Positions 16,603 to 26,004 of a stretch of DNA of 64,000 nt are shown in pieces. The DNA lies in contig JBDTVS010000070.1 in assembly GCA_040007095.1 (NCBI GenBank), forward strand, positions 10,679 to 74,678. Direction: 5' to 3'. This DNA is from JBDTVS01 sp040007095 (GTDB taxonomy: Bacteria; Acidobacteriota; Vicinamibacteria; Vicinamibacterales; CAVVIG01). The notes beneath the pieces were generated by a model. The model was not told the origin of the DNA and did no database searches. It saw only the letters and a list, made by a program, of their open reading frames with translations. Position numbers and translations under genes: made by a program. Numbering within the stretch: position 1 is the first letter of the stretch; every line of letters begins with the position of its first letter.

Positions 16603-18405
16603 GTGTTCCGGGATCTCCCTCGCCGCGCGCAGTGGTACATCGTCGCGGTCGTCTCCCTCGGCGCCGGGATATTCGTGTATGCGGTGCCGCGGGCCGACGT
16701 GACGCATCCGCTGTCGTTTCTGCTGCTGACCTTTCTCTCCTCGCTGACGTCGGCGTTCAAGGTCCAGCTGCCGGTCGCCAGCGGATCGACGATGTCGGTG
16801 TCGTACATCGTCGACATCGCCGCGTTGATCGTCCTCGGGCCGCATGCGGCCATGGTCGTCGGGGCGACCGGCGCGTGGGTGCAATCCACCTTCAACTCCC
16901 GCGAAGGCAACCCCCGGTACCGGACGCTCTTCAACATGTCGGTCGTCGTCCTGACCATCGAGGCGGCGGGGCACGTCTATCTGGCGCTCGGCGGATCGGC
17001 GAGCTCCGAGCTGACGACCATCGCGGTGCCCCTGCTGGGCATGACGGCCACCTACTTCCTCGTCAACACGGCGTCGATCGCGCTGGCGATCGCGTTCAGC
17101 ACGCGCCAGAGCCCGTGGCGCATCTGGAGGAGCGACTTCTCGTCGAGCGCGCCCAATTACATCCTCGGCGCCGCCGCCGCCGCGGTCATGATTGAGGTGA
17201 CCTTCACCTCCGGCGCCCTGCTGGCGCTGTTCCCGACCGCGGCGCCGCTCTATCTCACCTACCGGGTCTACCGCGCCAGCGTCGAAGTCGAGGCCCGCCA
17301 GGGCGCCATTCTCGAAGCGGCGCACGACGCCATCCTCACCATCGACCCGCAGCTGAACATCCGCGAGTTCAATCCGGCCGCCGAAGTCATGTTTGGGCGT
17401 TCCCGGCTCGACGTCCTCGGGCGCAATGTGGAGCTGCTCCTGCCGCCGGCCGACCGCGCCGAGCACCTGAGCGCCTTCAGCCGCTACCTGACGAAGGGAG
17501 ACGGACCGCTCGCCGGACGGCTGATCGAGCTCACCTGCGTCAAGGCCGACGGCACTGAATTCCCCGGCGAACTGACGGTCGCCCGACTCGGCACCGACAA
17601 CCACAAGATCATCACCGGTTTCGTGCGAGACATCACCGGCCGACGACTGCTCGAGGAGCGCCTGAGACAGTCGCAAAAGCTCGAAGCGATCGGCCGGCTG
17701 GCGGGCGGCGTCGCGCACGACTTCAACAACATCCTGATGAGCATTGTCGGCGCCGCCGACCTGATGCTCCTGGATCTCAAACCGGGCAGCCTGGCGCACG
17801 GCGAAGCGCTCGAAATCAAGCGATCGGTTCAGCGCGGGGCGAGCCTGACGCGCCAACTGCTCGTCTTCAGCAGTCGCCAGGCGACTCGCCCCCAGCTCCT
17901 GACGCTCAACGACGTGGTCGGCGGCATGGACACGATGCTGCGGCGGCTGATCGGCCCGGAGATCGAGATCGAGATCGTCCTTCCGCAGGAGGCCGCAAAA
18001 ATACGCGCCGATCCATCGCAGATCGAACAGGTGGTGTTGAACCTGGTCGTCAACGCCCGCGACGCGATGCCGAACGGCGGCCGCGTCACCGTGACCGTCG
18101 ACAGCGTCGAACTGGACGAGAGTGCAGCGCTCAGCCTGGTCGAAGGGCATGCCGGGGCGTACGCGCGGCTCACGGTCACCGACACCGGCTCGGGCATGAG
18201 CGACCACACGAAGACGCAGCTCTTCGAACCCTTCTTCACCACCAAGGAGCAGGGCAAGGGCACGGGGTTGGGACTCTCGATTGTCTACGGCATTGCCAAG
18301 CAGAATGGCGGGTATGTGTCGGTCGTGAGTGAGCCCGGTCGCGGCGCGACCTTTGTCGTCTGGCTCCCGCAAGCCGTCACGGCGGTGCTGCCAACGCTGG
18401 TGTGA
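16603..18405 (+). CDS. Membrane-bound PAS sensor histidine kinase, orphan
   Basis: A 600-residue protein from GTG 16603. About six TM segments fill residues 10-220, an integral-membrane sensor without a large periplasmic loop. A PAS domain follows (about 230-350: ILEAAHDAILTIDPQLNIREFNPAAEVMFG). The HisKA region has the phospho-acceptor His at residue 372 (GGVAHDFNNIL), and the HATPase_c domain shows N, G1 (DTGSGMS) and G2 (GKGTGLGLSIVYG) boxes. The HDFNN form of the H-box is typical of hybrid/NtrB-like kinases. There is no receiver domain and no adjacent response regulator, so its partner lies elsewhere. A TATACA hexamer at 16588-16593 lies about 10 bases before the start. Confidence 0.93.
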   Translation: MFRDLPRRAQWYIVAVVSLGAGIFVYAVPRADVTHPLSFLLLTFLSSLTSAFKVQLPVASGSTMSVSYIVDIAALIVLGPHAAMVVGATGAWVQSTFNSREGNPRYRTLFNMSVVVLTIEAAGHVYLALGGSASSELTTIAVPLLGMTATYFLVNTASIALAIAFSTRQSPWRIWRSDFSSSAPNYILGAAAAAVMIEVTFTSGALLALFPTAAPLYLTYRVYRASVEVEARQGAILEAAHDAILTIDPQLNIREFNPAAEVMFGRSRLDVLGRNVELLLPPADRAEHLSAFSRYLTKGDGPLAGRLIELTCVKADGTEFPGELTVARLGTDNHKIITGFVRDITGRRLLEERLRQSQKLEAIGRLAGGVAHDFNNILMSIVGAADLMLLDLKPGSLAHGEALEIKRSVQRGASLTRQLLVFSSRQATRPQLLTLNDVVGGMDTMLRRLIGPEIEIEIVLPQEAAKIRADPSQIEQVVLNLVVNARDAMPNGGRVTVTVDSVELDESAALSLVEGHAGAYARLTVTDTGSGMSDHTKTQLFEPFFTTKEQGKGTGLGLSIVYGIAKQNGGYVSVVSEPGRGATFVVWLPQAVTAVLPTLV

Positions 18406-18432
18406 GCCGCTCCGGCTCGATGGTGGGCGTCG

Positions 18433-19599
18433 CTAGGAGACAGACGCCGCGTCCGAATCGCCAACCTGAGACCCGACGATCACGGCGAATGTCAGCACCA
18501 GGAATGCCGCGGCCGAGAGGAACGGCATACCTTCGCCGAATCGCTGCAGGGATGCACTCCCCCACACCGGTCCCACCGTGCGGCCCAGACTCTCCACCGC
18601 GCCCGCCGCGCCCTGCACGCGTCCCTGCTCGTCGGCGCGAGCCGATTTGCTGACCAGACTGGCAATCGTCGGATGACCGAATCCGATCCCGAACGCCAGC
18701 GGCACCAGGGCTCCCGCGAAAATCATCACTGAATGCGTCAGCGCGGCGGCAATCAGTCCAACGATGGAGCAGGCCAGGCCAACGATGAACGTCGGCTTGT
18801 CGCCCAGGCGCTTGACGATCGGCCGGATCATGCCGCCTTGCACGATGGCGCCGAGCACGCCGAATGCGGCGAAACAGTACCCCGTCTGCGACGCGTTGAA
18901 GGAAAATCGTCGCGCGGTGAACAACGCGAATGTCGTCTGAAACATCGCGAACGCGAACCAGTAGACGAAATCGATGACGAGCACGCGGCCGAGCTGAGGC
19001 CGCCGCAGCAGCCCGGGCAGACCGCGAAACGGCAGCCCCGTGCCCGCCTGTGCGCGATGAACCGTTTCCGGCAGCCAGAACCAGGCCAGCGCCGTCGCCG
19101 CCAGCGTCATCGCCGCGGCGGCCCAGATCGGCGCGGTGTAGCTCACTTTCGCCAGGACGCCGCTCAGCGCGGGCCCGAAAATGAAGCCCAGACCGAATGC
19201 GGCGCCAATCAATCCGTAGGCACGGGCGCGATCCTTGGGCTCGGTGACGTCGGCGACATATGCGCGCGCCGTCGAGATATTGCCACCCGACAGCCCGTCC
19301 ACGATCCTCGCGAAGAACAGCATCGCGACGGAATGCGCCACGGCGAGCATGACGAAGCTGACGACGGTGCCAAGCAGACTGAAAATCAGGACTGGCCGGC
19401 GTCCGTAGCGATCCGACAGGTCGCCGAGCAGCGGCGCAGCCACCAACTGGCAGAGCGAGAAGGCCGCGAACAACAGCCCGACGACGAGCGGCGAGGCGCC
19501 AAACGTCTCGGCGTAAAACGGCAGCAGCGGGATGATGATCCCGAAGCCGATCAGGTTCACGAAAATTGTCAGGAAGATGACCAGCAGTGGACGTGTCAT
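18433..19599 (-). CDS. MFS exporter, TetA-like (DHA1, 12 TM)
   Basis: A 388-residue protein with twelve predicted TM helices. Motif A (GDLSDRYGRRP) lies in loop 2-3, and the TetA-like GGNISTARAYVADVTEPKDRARAYGLIGAAFGLGFIFGP region (about 105-145) covers motif C. It probably exports a drug or metabolite by proton antiport. The closest functional class is TetA/multidrug DHA1, but resistance to tetracycline cannot be inferred. It converges with the kinase gene, and no regulator is adjacent. Confidence 0.88.
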   Translation of the reverse strand: MTRPLLVIFLTIFVNLIGFGIIIPLLPFYAETFGASPLVVGLLFAAFSLCQLVAAPLLGDLSDRYGRRPVLIFSLLGTVVSFVMLAVAHSVAMLFFARIVDGLSGGNISTARAYVADVTEPKDRARAYGLIGAAFGLGFIFGPALSGVLAKVSYTAPIWAAAAMTLAATALAWFWLPETVHRAQAGTGLPFRGLPGLLRRPQLGRVLVIDFVYWFAFAMFQTTFALFTARRFSFNASQTGYCFAAFGVLGAIVQGGMIRPIVKRLGDKPTFIVGLACSIVGLIAAALTHSVMIFAGALVPLAFGIGFGHPTIASLVSKSARADEQGRVQGAAGAVESLGRTVGPVWGSASLQRFGEGMPFLSAAAFLVLTFAVIVGSQVGDSDAASVS

Positions 19600-19653
19600 G
19601 GAATGGTGAGAACCGGGGCTCCGGATGGGGATGGGCGTGAAGACGGATCTAGT

Positions 19654-21405
19654 CTACCGCGTCGCCGAGGCGGTCGTCTTGCCGGCCCGGGCCCCTTTGT
19701 GGTCGCGCAACGGGGCGTGGTCGAGGTTGGCCAGGCGGGCGCCGGTTTCGTACACGAACTGGGCCACGCGAGTGAGTTTGTCCATCTCGATTTTCGCGAC
19801 GTCGTCGGTGTTGGCGTGATAGTCGGGATGCAGCCCCGTCGTGAAGAAGATCACCGGAACGTCTTTGGACGCATAGCTGTAGTGATCGCTGCGCGTATAC
19901 AGCGACTCGCCGTCGCTCGGATCGTTGAACTCGTAGTCGAGCGTCATCGGCATGGAGAGCGCGGCGTTGGCGGCGCGGCTCACGACGTCGAGCTCAGAGC
20001 TGATCCGATCCGAGCCGACCAGATAGACGGTGTTCGATTCGCTCGACTTGTTGTCGCGATTGCGGCCAATCATGTCGATGTTCAACTGGGCCACGACGCG
20101 GTCGATCGGCACGGTCGGATGGTCCGCGAAATACAGGGAGCCGTAGCGCCCGACCTCCTCGCCGGTGTGCCAGACGAACAGCAGCGACCGCTTCGGACGG
20201 GGTCCCTGGGCGAACGCGCGCGCCAGTGCCATCAACCCCACGGTTCCCGATCCGTCGTCGTCGGCGCCGTTCCAGATCCGATCGGCGACGGCGCCTGGGG
20301 TGATGCGGCCGGGGGCTCGCGTTCGGCGATCCCCGCTCTCGCCATTGACGACTTCACCCTCGGCGTACCCGACGTGATCGTAGTGCGCCCCGAACGCCAC
20401 GTACGTGCTCTTCAGCGCCGGGTCAGACCCTTCGACGACGCCGACGACGTTGTGGGTCAACTGCGTGCGAACGACCTCATAATCCGTATCGACGTTGAAG
20501 GTCAGCTTCACATCGTCGAGCCGAAACGACGGCAGCGGCTCGCGACTGGCGGCTCTTCGCTTCAGTTCGTCGTAGCGCGTGGGCGCGCGGCTGAAGAGGA
20601 ACTCGAAAAAGGCGTCTTGTGCCTGCAGAGTGGGCGGCAACTGCTTGTCGAGTCGTTCGACGGTCGTGAAGTCGGCGGCCGGGATGCCGCCGCCTCGCCC
20701 GCCGGCCCCGCCGCGTGCGCCGCCGCCGGCCGGCGCATTGTCGGCCCGAGCGCTTCGACCACCCGTGGCGCCCGCCGGACCGATGCTCGCGGCCGCACGC
20801 CCCTCCTCGACCGCGTAGCGGTTCCGCTGCAGGAGGAGCAGCCGGTATTTCTGCCCGTCTACGTCCTTGGGGCCGTCCGCACCCAGCCAGATCACCGCAG
20901 CTCCGTCGAGACCTCTGCCGGCCACATCCCGATGACGCTCCGCCGGCAGATCGAGCCCGTAGCCGGCGAACTCGACGCGATCCACGGTCAACCGGCGCTT
21001 GGCGCCCGCGTTCCTCGGGAACGTGATCGCGTCGCCGTCCTCGAACGTGCGCGTCTCGCCCCCGATCTGCACGATGACCTCCGAGTGGCTCTTGGCTTTC
21101 ACGCCGAGCACCCGGACGGTTTGCAGGTAGGACCCGGCGTCGCCCGCCGGGGTGACACCCCAGGCGCGCAGATGGTCCCCGATGTAGCCGGCCGCGAGCC
21201 CGAGTCCTGCGCTGAACACCGCCCGGCCCTGGAGATCGTCGGACGCGACAAAGGTCAGCCACTCTTTGAGGTCGCCGGCCACGATTGACGACCGCCCGCC
21301 TTCGGGCGCTGCCGAGAGGGTCCATGCGGTCGATACCATCGCGGCGACCAGGCCGGCGGCGACCGCGACAGACGTGAGCCAGAGGGGGATCCGGACGCGG
21401 TTCAT
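19654..21405 (-). CDS. M28 family zinc aminopeptidase, secreted
   Basis: A 583-residue protein with a signal peptide (about 1-32), a PA-type insert domain (about 100-190) and a C-terminal M28 catalytic domain. All co-catalytic zinc ligands are visible: GAHYDH, NGADDDGSG, HTGEEVG, NIDMIGR and DYHANTDD. A Gly/Arg/Ala-rich stretch (AGGGARGGAGGRGGG) near residue 235 is a low-complexity insertion seen in acidobacterial homologues. GGAG precedes ATG 21405, and a TATAGT hexamer lies about 20 bases upstream. It should remove N-terminal residues from peptides outside the cytoplasm. Confidence 0.93.
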   Translation of the reverse strand: MNRVRIPLWLTSVAVAAGLVAAMVSTAWTLSAAPEGGRSSIVAGDLKEWLTFVASDDLQGRAVFSAGLGLAAGYIGDHLRAWGVTPAGDAGSYLQTVRVLGVKAKSHSEVIVQIGGETRTFEDGDAITFPRNAGAKRRLTVDRVEFAGYGLDLPAERHRDVAGRGLDGAAVIWLGADGPKDVDGQKYRLLLLQRNRYAVEEGRAAASIGPAGATGGRSARADNAPAGGGARGGAGGRGGGIPAADFTTVERLDKQLPPTLQAQDAFFEFLFSRAPTRYDELKRRAASREPLPSFRLDDVKLTFNVDTDYEVVRTQLTHNVVGVVEGSDPALKSTYVAFGAHYDHVGYAEGEVVNGESGDRRTRAPGRITPGAVADRIWNGADDDGSGTVGLMALARAFAQGPRPKRSLLFVWHTGEEVGRYGSLYFADHPTVPIDRVVAQLNIDMIGRNRDNKSSESNTVYLVGSDRISSELDVVSRAANAALSMPMTLDYEFNDPSDGESLYTRSDHYSYASKDVPVIFFTTGLHPDYHANTDDVAKIEMDKLTRVAQFVYETGARLANLDHAPLRDHKGARAGKTTASATR

Positions 21406-21622
21406 GGATTCTCCAGGGGGCTACTATAGCTCCCGCTTGCCACATGAGGCGACTTCGAGTAAGGTTTTTCCACTGGATCGGCTGCCAGCGTGTGTTGCGC
21501 CTGCCATTTTTTTTCGCGCGCCTTCCTGTCCGGGTTGCTCATTCCTTCGTGTGTTCAAAACACTCGCGGCCGCCCCATCCTGCAAATTACTGGTAGTACA
21601 TCACCTTTTAGAGGAGTGTTGA
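21406..21622 (+). other. Long leader region of the RRM protein gene
   Basis: The 217 bp between the divergent M28 and RRM genes include a T8 run near 21508-21516, a small inverted repeat GTGTT-CAA-AACAC, and GAGGAG at 21611-21616 that sets the TTG start. Long structured leaders are typical of cold-responsive RNA-binding genes, but no thermosensor can be proven here. Confidence 0.3.
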
Positions 21623-22234
21623 TTGGCTGTCCGCCTCTTCGTCGGGAACTTGTCTTACAGCACGACTGAAGCTGACCTGCGCACCTACTTCTCAACCGTC
21701 GCGCCACCGTCACACGTGGTGTTGCCGGTCGATCGAGAGACCGGTCGTCCGCGAGGCTTCGCGTTTGTCGAGTTCCTCGACCGTGCCCACGCCGAACAAG
21801 CGATTCAGAAATTCAACGGTCAGGCGTTGAACGGGCGGCCCCTCTCGGTGAGCGAGGCGCGCGCGCGTGAAGACCGGGGACCGGCAGGCCCACCGCGGCC
21901 TGGCGGACCGCCCGGAGCGCCGCGGCCTGGGGGATTCAGCGGCCCGCCTCGACCGGGCGGGTTCGCGCCGCGCACGTTCGACTCGGCGCCCGTCGCGCCG
22001 GGTGCGGCGAACCGCGCCCGCAATTTCGGACCCGACGCCAAACCGCAGCGAGGCGGCAATCAAAAGGGCAAAAAGAAGGACGACCAGCGCCCGCGCGGCC
22101 CGATTCCGGTGAAAACCGACCGCCGATCCTATTCGCTGGACGACGACTCGCCCGAAGTCAAACTGGAGGATTTCGACGACTTCGCGACGAGCAGGCCGGG
22201 TGAGGAACCGGAAAAAGACGACGACGAACGATGA
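21623..22234 (+). CDS. RRM-domain RNA-binding protein with Pro/Gly-rich tail
   Basis: A 203-residue protein from TTG 21623 (GAGGAG six bases upstream). Residues 3-82 form one RNA recognition motif with RNP2 LFVGNL and RNP1 RGFAFVEF, like the small RNA-binding proteins of cyanobacteria and other bacteria. The second half is disordered: PRPGG-type repeats (about 90-125), a Lys/Arg-rich segment (KGKKKDDQRPRG) and an acidic end (EEPEKDDDER). The usual bacterial RRM protein is near 90-110 residues, so this tail is a long addition. It may act as an RNA chaperone or in condensate-like assemblies (inference). Confidence 0.9.
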   Translation: MAVRLFVGNLSYSTTEADLRTYFSTVAPPSHVVLPVDRETGRPRGFAFVEFLDRAHAEQAIQKFNGQALNGRPLSVSEARAREDRGPAGPPRPGGPPGAPRPGGFSGPPRPGGFAPRTFDSAPVAPGAANRARNFGPDAKPQRGGNQKGKKKDDQRPRGPIPVKTDRRSYSLDDDSPEVKLEDFDDFATSRPGEEPEKDDDER

Positions 22235-22359
22235 GTGGTGCGATGACCGGGTGCGGTGTCTCCGGGCCGCGCTGACCGCCCGGGGCACTCGGCAGCGCGC
22301 AGCACGCATTCAACGAGCAGGTCGTAGACGCGACGCCCTGAGGCGCCGATGACGGGCTG

Positions 22360-23034
22360 TCAGTGCACGTCGGCGTCGTAGACGCGCGTCACCATCAACG
22401 GCCGGCGATCGTCGTCGTTCCTCAGGCTGATGTGGAGCTGGCGGCGCTCTGAATCGACCGCCCACGTCTCGGTGATCTTGCCAAGCGGCAACCCTCCGAT
22501 CTCGCTGATCAGCTTTCCGCCATCCCACTTCGTTCGGCGCTCGATCTTCGTGGAATCGTCCTTGATCTTCTTTCCATCCGGAGACAGCCGCGTGGTCCGG
22601 CCGTCGGGCCCGGTGATGATGACCATGCTCTCGGTCTGGACGATCGTCAGACGATCTGGTGGATTGAGAATGTCGCGCATCGCGTCACGCAGGCGGGCCG
22701 TTTCCTGCGGATCCGCGGCCGGAACGCCCTGTCCGCCGCCACCGCGACCGCCACCGCCACCGCCGAAGCCGCCACCGAACCCGCCGCCCCCGCGGCGACG
22801 ACCGCCCCCCCCACCGCCGCCGCGATTGGCGCCGCGAGTGCTGCCACCTTCACGATCATCAGACGCCCCATCCTGAGGACTGTCGCTCAGTTCCTTGTTC
22901 AACCTCCAGGCGCCCACGAGCGGGGACGCGGTGTTCGGCGCCTGCGCGCGACTCTCGCGCACCGGCACCGCGCTGCCGATCAAGGCCGCGACCAGCGCGA
23001 TTCTCGTCGCGGCTCGCCGTGTGATTGTCACCAT
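22360..23034 (-). CDS. Secreted glycine-rich protein, uncharacterised
   Basis: A 224-residue protein from ATG 23034, preceded by CCGGAGGGA. The frame opens 107 codons earlier but without support. A signal peptide (IALVAALIGSAVPVRESRAQA) is followed by a short conserved WRLNKELSD segment. Then comes a Gly/Arg low-complexity block (about residues 70-105, mostly G with R and F), and a folded C-terminal region (LTIVQTESMVIITGPDGRTTRLSPDGKKI ... RRTKWDGGKLISE). That C-terminal pattern is seen in many acidobacterial periplasmic proteins of unknown role. It is transcribed divergently from the kinase at 23220, which itself has a Gly/Arg/Pro-rich sensor insert, so the two may be related in function (inference). 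Confidence 0.8.
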   Translation of the reverse strand: MVTITRRAATRIALVAALIGSAVPVRESRAQAPNTASPLVGAWRLNKELSDSPQDGASDDREGGSTRGANRGGGGGGGRRRGGGGFGGGFGGGGGGRGGGGQGVPAADPQETARLRDAMRDILNPPDRLTIVQTESMVIITGPDGRTTRLSPDGKKIKDDSTKIERRTKWDGGKLISEIGGLPLGKITETWAVDSERRQLHISLRNDDDRRPLMVTRVYDADVH

Positions 23035-23219
23035 CGCTCCCTCCGGACTCGCACGCTCACCTTCTCGATTATCGTTCGTCGCAGTCGCCGGCTGGCTGAT
23101 GAAAAGACTGTGACACCCTCGCAACAAAGCGTAAGGAGACGGGTGCCGGGGCGTAGGCTTAAGTACGGAATTGGAGGCGGGCGTGTGGATCGGCCGCACG
23201 TAACCGACGCCTGGACACG

Positions 23220-24791
23220 ATGCGGTGGCATAAGAGTCTGTACTGGCGTATCGCAATCGGCTTCGTGCTGTTCCTGGCCGCGATGCTCGTCGTACAGGCG
23301 ATGCTGTTCGTGTTGGTCGTGGCGCGATCCGGCCGTACGGTTCCGGGACAGTCACCCGGGCGTTTCTCGGAGACCGTGGCGCTCGACCTCGGCGACGCGC
23401 TGGGCCGCGAGCCGGATCTCGATATCGCTCGCTACGTCCGTGAGCAGTATGCGCAGGTCTCGCATCCCTTTTTCGTCATGCTGGCCGACGGCCAGTTGAT
23501 CACGAGCGGCAGCGACACGTTCCCGGAGTCGCTGCAGCGGATGGCGCGCGCGCGTCTGCAACGCCGTTTCGACCGTCCCGACGGCCCGCGCCCGGAAGCA
23601 GGCGAACGTGGCGAGCGACCCCGCGAAGGGCCACCGTTCGGACGTGGATTCCGCGGAGACGGGCTCGAGCGCGAGGGGCCGCCGTTTGGACGCCGACCTC
23701 GCGGCGAGGGCGCGGATCGCGCCGGCTTCCCGTTCGTACGTCCCACGCCGATCGTCGTCGCGGGACGTCTTGCCGGAGTGGTGGTCGTGCCGCCCGATGC
23801 GCCGTTCGCGGTGGTCCTCGGCCGTTTTGCGCCGATGCTCGGCGCGGTCGCCGCCGGCGTCCTGATCGTCGGAACGATCGCGGCGTCCGGGCTGATCTTC
23901 GGACCGGCGCGGCGGCGATTGCGGCAGCTCGAGGGCGCCGCCCGCAGCTTCGGCGCCGGGGATCTCTCGGCGCGTGCGCCGGCCCGGGGTGGCGACGAGA
24001 TCGCCGCGGTCGCTTCGGCATTCAACACGATGGCCGACGATTTGACGGCCCGCGCCGAAGCGCTGGCGGCGTCGGACAGAGCCCGGCGGCAACTGCTGGC
24101 GGATGTCTCGCACGAGCTCACGACCCCGGTCACCGCCATGCGCGGCTATCTGGAAACGCTGACGATGCCCGAGCTGTCGCTCGACGCGGCGACCAAGGAA
24201 CGCTATCTGCAAATCATCGCCGACGAAACGGCCCGCTTGGAGCGAATCATCGGCGACCTGCTCGACCTGGCGCGGCTCGAAGGCGGCGGCGGCGCATTGT
24301 CCGTCGCCGAGGTGCCGGTGTCAGACCTCTTCGATCGCGTGTCCGCACGCCATGAACGCGCGTGCGAGCGGCAGCACGTGACGCTCTCCCGGACGATCGA
24401 GCCTGGAGCCGAGGTCGTGGCGGGCGATCGTGATCGGCTGGAGCAGGCGCTGCAGAATCTGGCCGGTAACGCTCTCCGCTATGCGCCGGCCGGCTCGACG
24501 ATCCATCTCGCCGCCAGGCCCGCTCGCGGCCGCGTGACGATCGCGGTGGCCGACGAAGGTCCGGGGATTGCGGAGGAACACCTCGCGCACATTTTCGATC
24601 GGTTCTACAAGGCCGAATCGTCACGCACGGTCAACCGACCGGGCGACCCGAACGACGGGGCGACCTACAACGGCAGCGGACTCGGACTGTCAATCGTGAA
24701 AGCGATTGTCGAACGGCACGGCGGGCACATCTCCGTCGACAGCAAGCCGGGACGGACGGTGTTCACGATCACGCTTGGCGTCCCCACCTGA
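23220..24791 (+). CDS. HAMP sensor histidine kinase (BaeS/CpxA type) with Arg/Gly/Pro-rich sensor insert
   Basis: A 523-residue protein: TM1 (about 10-36), periplasmic region (37-200), TM2 (about 205-228), HAMP (about 230-282), HisKA with His298 (LADVSHELTTPV) and HATPase_c (DEGPGI, GSGLGLSIVKAI). The periplasmic region has an unusual charged repeat in residues 130-175, with REGPPFGR occurring twice (EREGPPFGRRPRGEG). No response regulator is adjacent; such kinases normally follow an OmpR-type regulator gene. Upstream is a divergent Gly-rich secreted protein. ATG 23220 lacks an obvious ribosome-binding site. Confidence 0.92.
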   Translation: MRWHKSLYWRIAIGFVLFLAAMLVVQAMLFVLVVARSGRTVPGQSPGRFSETVALDLGDALGREPDLDIARYVREQYAQVSHPFFVMLADGQLITSGSDTFPESLQRMARARLQRRFDRPDGPRPEAGERGERPREGPPFGRGFRGDGLEREGPPFGRRPRGEGADRAGFPFVRPTPIVVAGRLAGVVVVPPDAPFAVVLGRFAPMLGAVAAGVLIVGTIAASGLIFGPARRRLRQLEGAARSFGAGDLSARAPARGGDEIAAVASAFNTMADDLTARAEALAASDRARRQLLADVSHELTTPVTAMRGYLETLTMPELSLDAATKERYLQIIADETARLERIIGDLLDLARLEGGGGALSVAEVPVSDLFDRVSARHERACERQHVTLSRTIEPGAEVVAGDRDRLEQALQNLAGNALRYAPAGSTIHLAARPARGRVTIAVADEGPGIAEEHLAHIFDRFYKAESSRTVNRPGDPNDGATYNGSGLGLSIVKAIVERHGGHISVDSKPGRTVFTITLGVPT

Positions 24792-24800
24792 CCGTGGTCT

Positions 24801-24983
24801 TCAGTGGCCCAGCGCTTTGGCCTTGAGTGTGACCTGCGCCGGGTCGTTGCGGCTGGCGTTCGACACCTCGTCGAGAATCCGCGCACGGAGCCAGTCCACC
24901 GGCCTGGGCTGACGGGCGGTAAAAGCCTGCCACTCCGATTCGCTGAGGCTAATCGAGATCACGCGATCGCGTTCGATGTTCAT
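24801..24983 (-). CDS. Small conserved-looking hypothetical protein (60 residues)
   Basis: ATG 24983 with CAGGGG nine bases upstream; an in-frame GTG lies three codons earlier. The product begins MNIERDRVISISLSESEWQA and continues through a Pro-Val-Asp-Trp-Leu-Arg motif. It reads like a small soluble alpha-helical protein, possibly a ribbon-helix-helix-like or ligand-free regulator. No family is recognised. It converges with the kinase gene, ending 9 bp from that stop. Codon use looks like neighbouring genes. Confidence 0.6.
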   Translation of the reverse strand: MNIERDRVISISLSESEWQAFTARQPRPVDWLRARILDEVSNASRNDPAQVTLKAKALGH

Positions 24984-25066
24984 GATGGCCACCCCTGAAG
25001 AAGTCCGGCTATTTTACCTTGCGGCGGGGCCGGCGACGCTCGAGCCGGTTGCAAATTTCATCGAGC

Positions 25067-25975
25067 TCATGAGTGCCGCGTCAGACGCAGGCGACCGCGC
25101 ACTTCCTCGAACGCCTTGAGGAGCTCGACGATCATCCGTGGGGTCCGATTCGCTCGCGCGTAGACCCAGCCGGTGTCGCGGTACAGCTCGGAGCCTTCGA
25201 TCGGCGTGCAGAACAACTGACGCGCATGGACCTCGCGCGCGATGGCCTGGTAGGGCACGATACTGATGCCAAGGCCGGTTCTCACCATGGCCTTGATGAT
25301 CTCGACATTCTCGGTGTCCATCACGACATTGGGCTCGATGTTCTGGCTGGCAAAGAAGTGATCGATGACGCGCCGGGTCGCCGATCCCGCTTCGAACATC
25401 ACGAGCGGCTCTTCGGCGAGGTCCTGCGGCGTGACCTTCTTGCGCCGGGCCAGGGGATGCGTCGGGGTGGTCATCAGCAGCAGCTCTTCGCGGAGCGCCG
25501 GCACCGTCACGAGATCCGACTGATCGACCGGCAGCGTCAGCAGGCCGGCGTCGATTCGGCCCGCGCGGATCTCTACGACCGATCGATCGGCGATCGCCAC
25601 CGTCAGTCGTAGCTCGAGGTGCGGGTGCACCCGACGCAGGTGCTTCAGCAACGCCGGAAAGACATAGAGGCAGACGGTCATCCCCCCCGACAGGCGAAGC
25701 GTGCCCCGTAGCTCGCCGGTACGATCGGTAATCGCCCCGACCGTGTCCCGAACATCCTGAAACACGCGTTGCCCCAACTGGACGAGACTCTCGGCCGCGT
25801 GGGTCATCCGGACCCGGCGTCCCACCCGCAGGAACAATGGCTCGCCCAGCTCGTCTTCGAGCAGGAGAATCTGACGGCTGATCGCCGATTGGGACACGTG
25901 CAGTTTCCGGCCGCACGCCGTGAACGACCCGGTCTCGGCAATCGTCTGCAGAATTTGAAGCTGGCGCAGGTCCAT
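25067..25975 (-). CDS. LysR-family transcriptional regulator
   Basis: A 302-residue protein with the usual N-terminal winged HTH (LRQLQILQTIAETGSFTACGRKLHVSQSAISRQI is the region, residues 3-37) and a two-lobed periplasmic-binding-like effector domain. Length is typical. It is divergent from the DUF4337 gene with only 29 bp between start codons, and its target may be that gene or the nearby DctA-like symporter (inference). The effector is unknown. Confidence 0.93.
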   Translation of the reverse strand: MDLRQLQILQTIAETGSFTACGRKLHVSQSAISRQILLLEDELGEPLFLRVGRRVRMTHAAESLVQLGQRVFQDVRDTVGAITDRTGELRGTLRLSGGMTVCLYVFPALLKHLRRVHPHLELRLTVAIADRSVVEIRAGRIDAGLLTLPVDQSDLVTVPALREELLLMTTPTHPLARRKKVTPQDLAEEPLVMFEAGSATRRVIDHFFASQNIEPNVVMDTENVEIIKAMVRTGLGISIVPYQAIAREVHARQLFCTPIEGSELYRDTGWVYARANRTPRMIVELLKAFEEVRGRLRLTRHS

Positions 25976-26004
25976 CGAACGATTTTGCTATTCTATCCGT
26001 CACC
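25976..26004. promoter_or_regulatory. 29-bp divergent intergenic region (LysR / DUF4337)
   Basis: TATTCT at 25989-25994 could serve as -10 for the plus gene, leaving about 4 bases of leader before ATG 26005. Any -35 would lie inside the LysR coding region. So compact a divergent region implies overlapping promoters and mutual exclusion, with near-leaderless transcripts. Confidence 0.35.
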
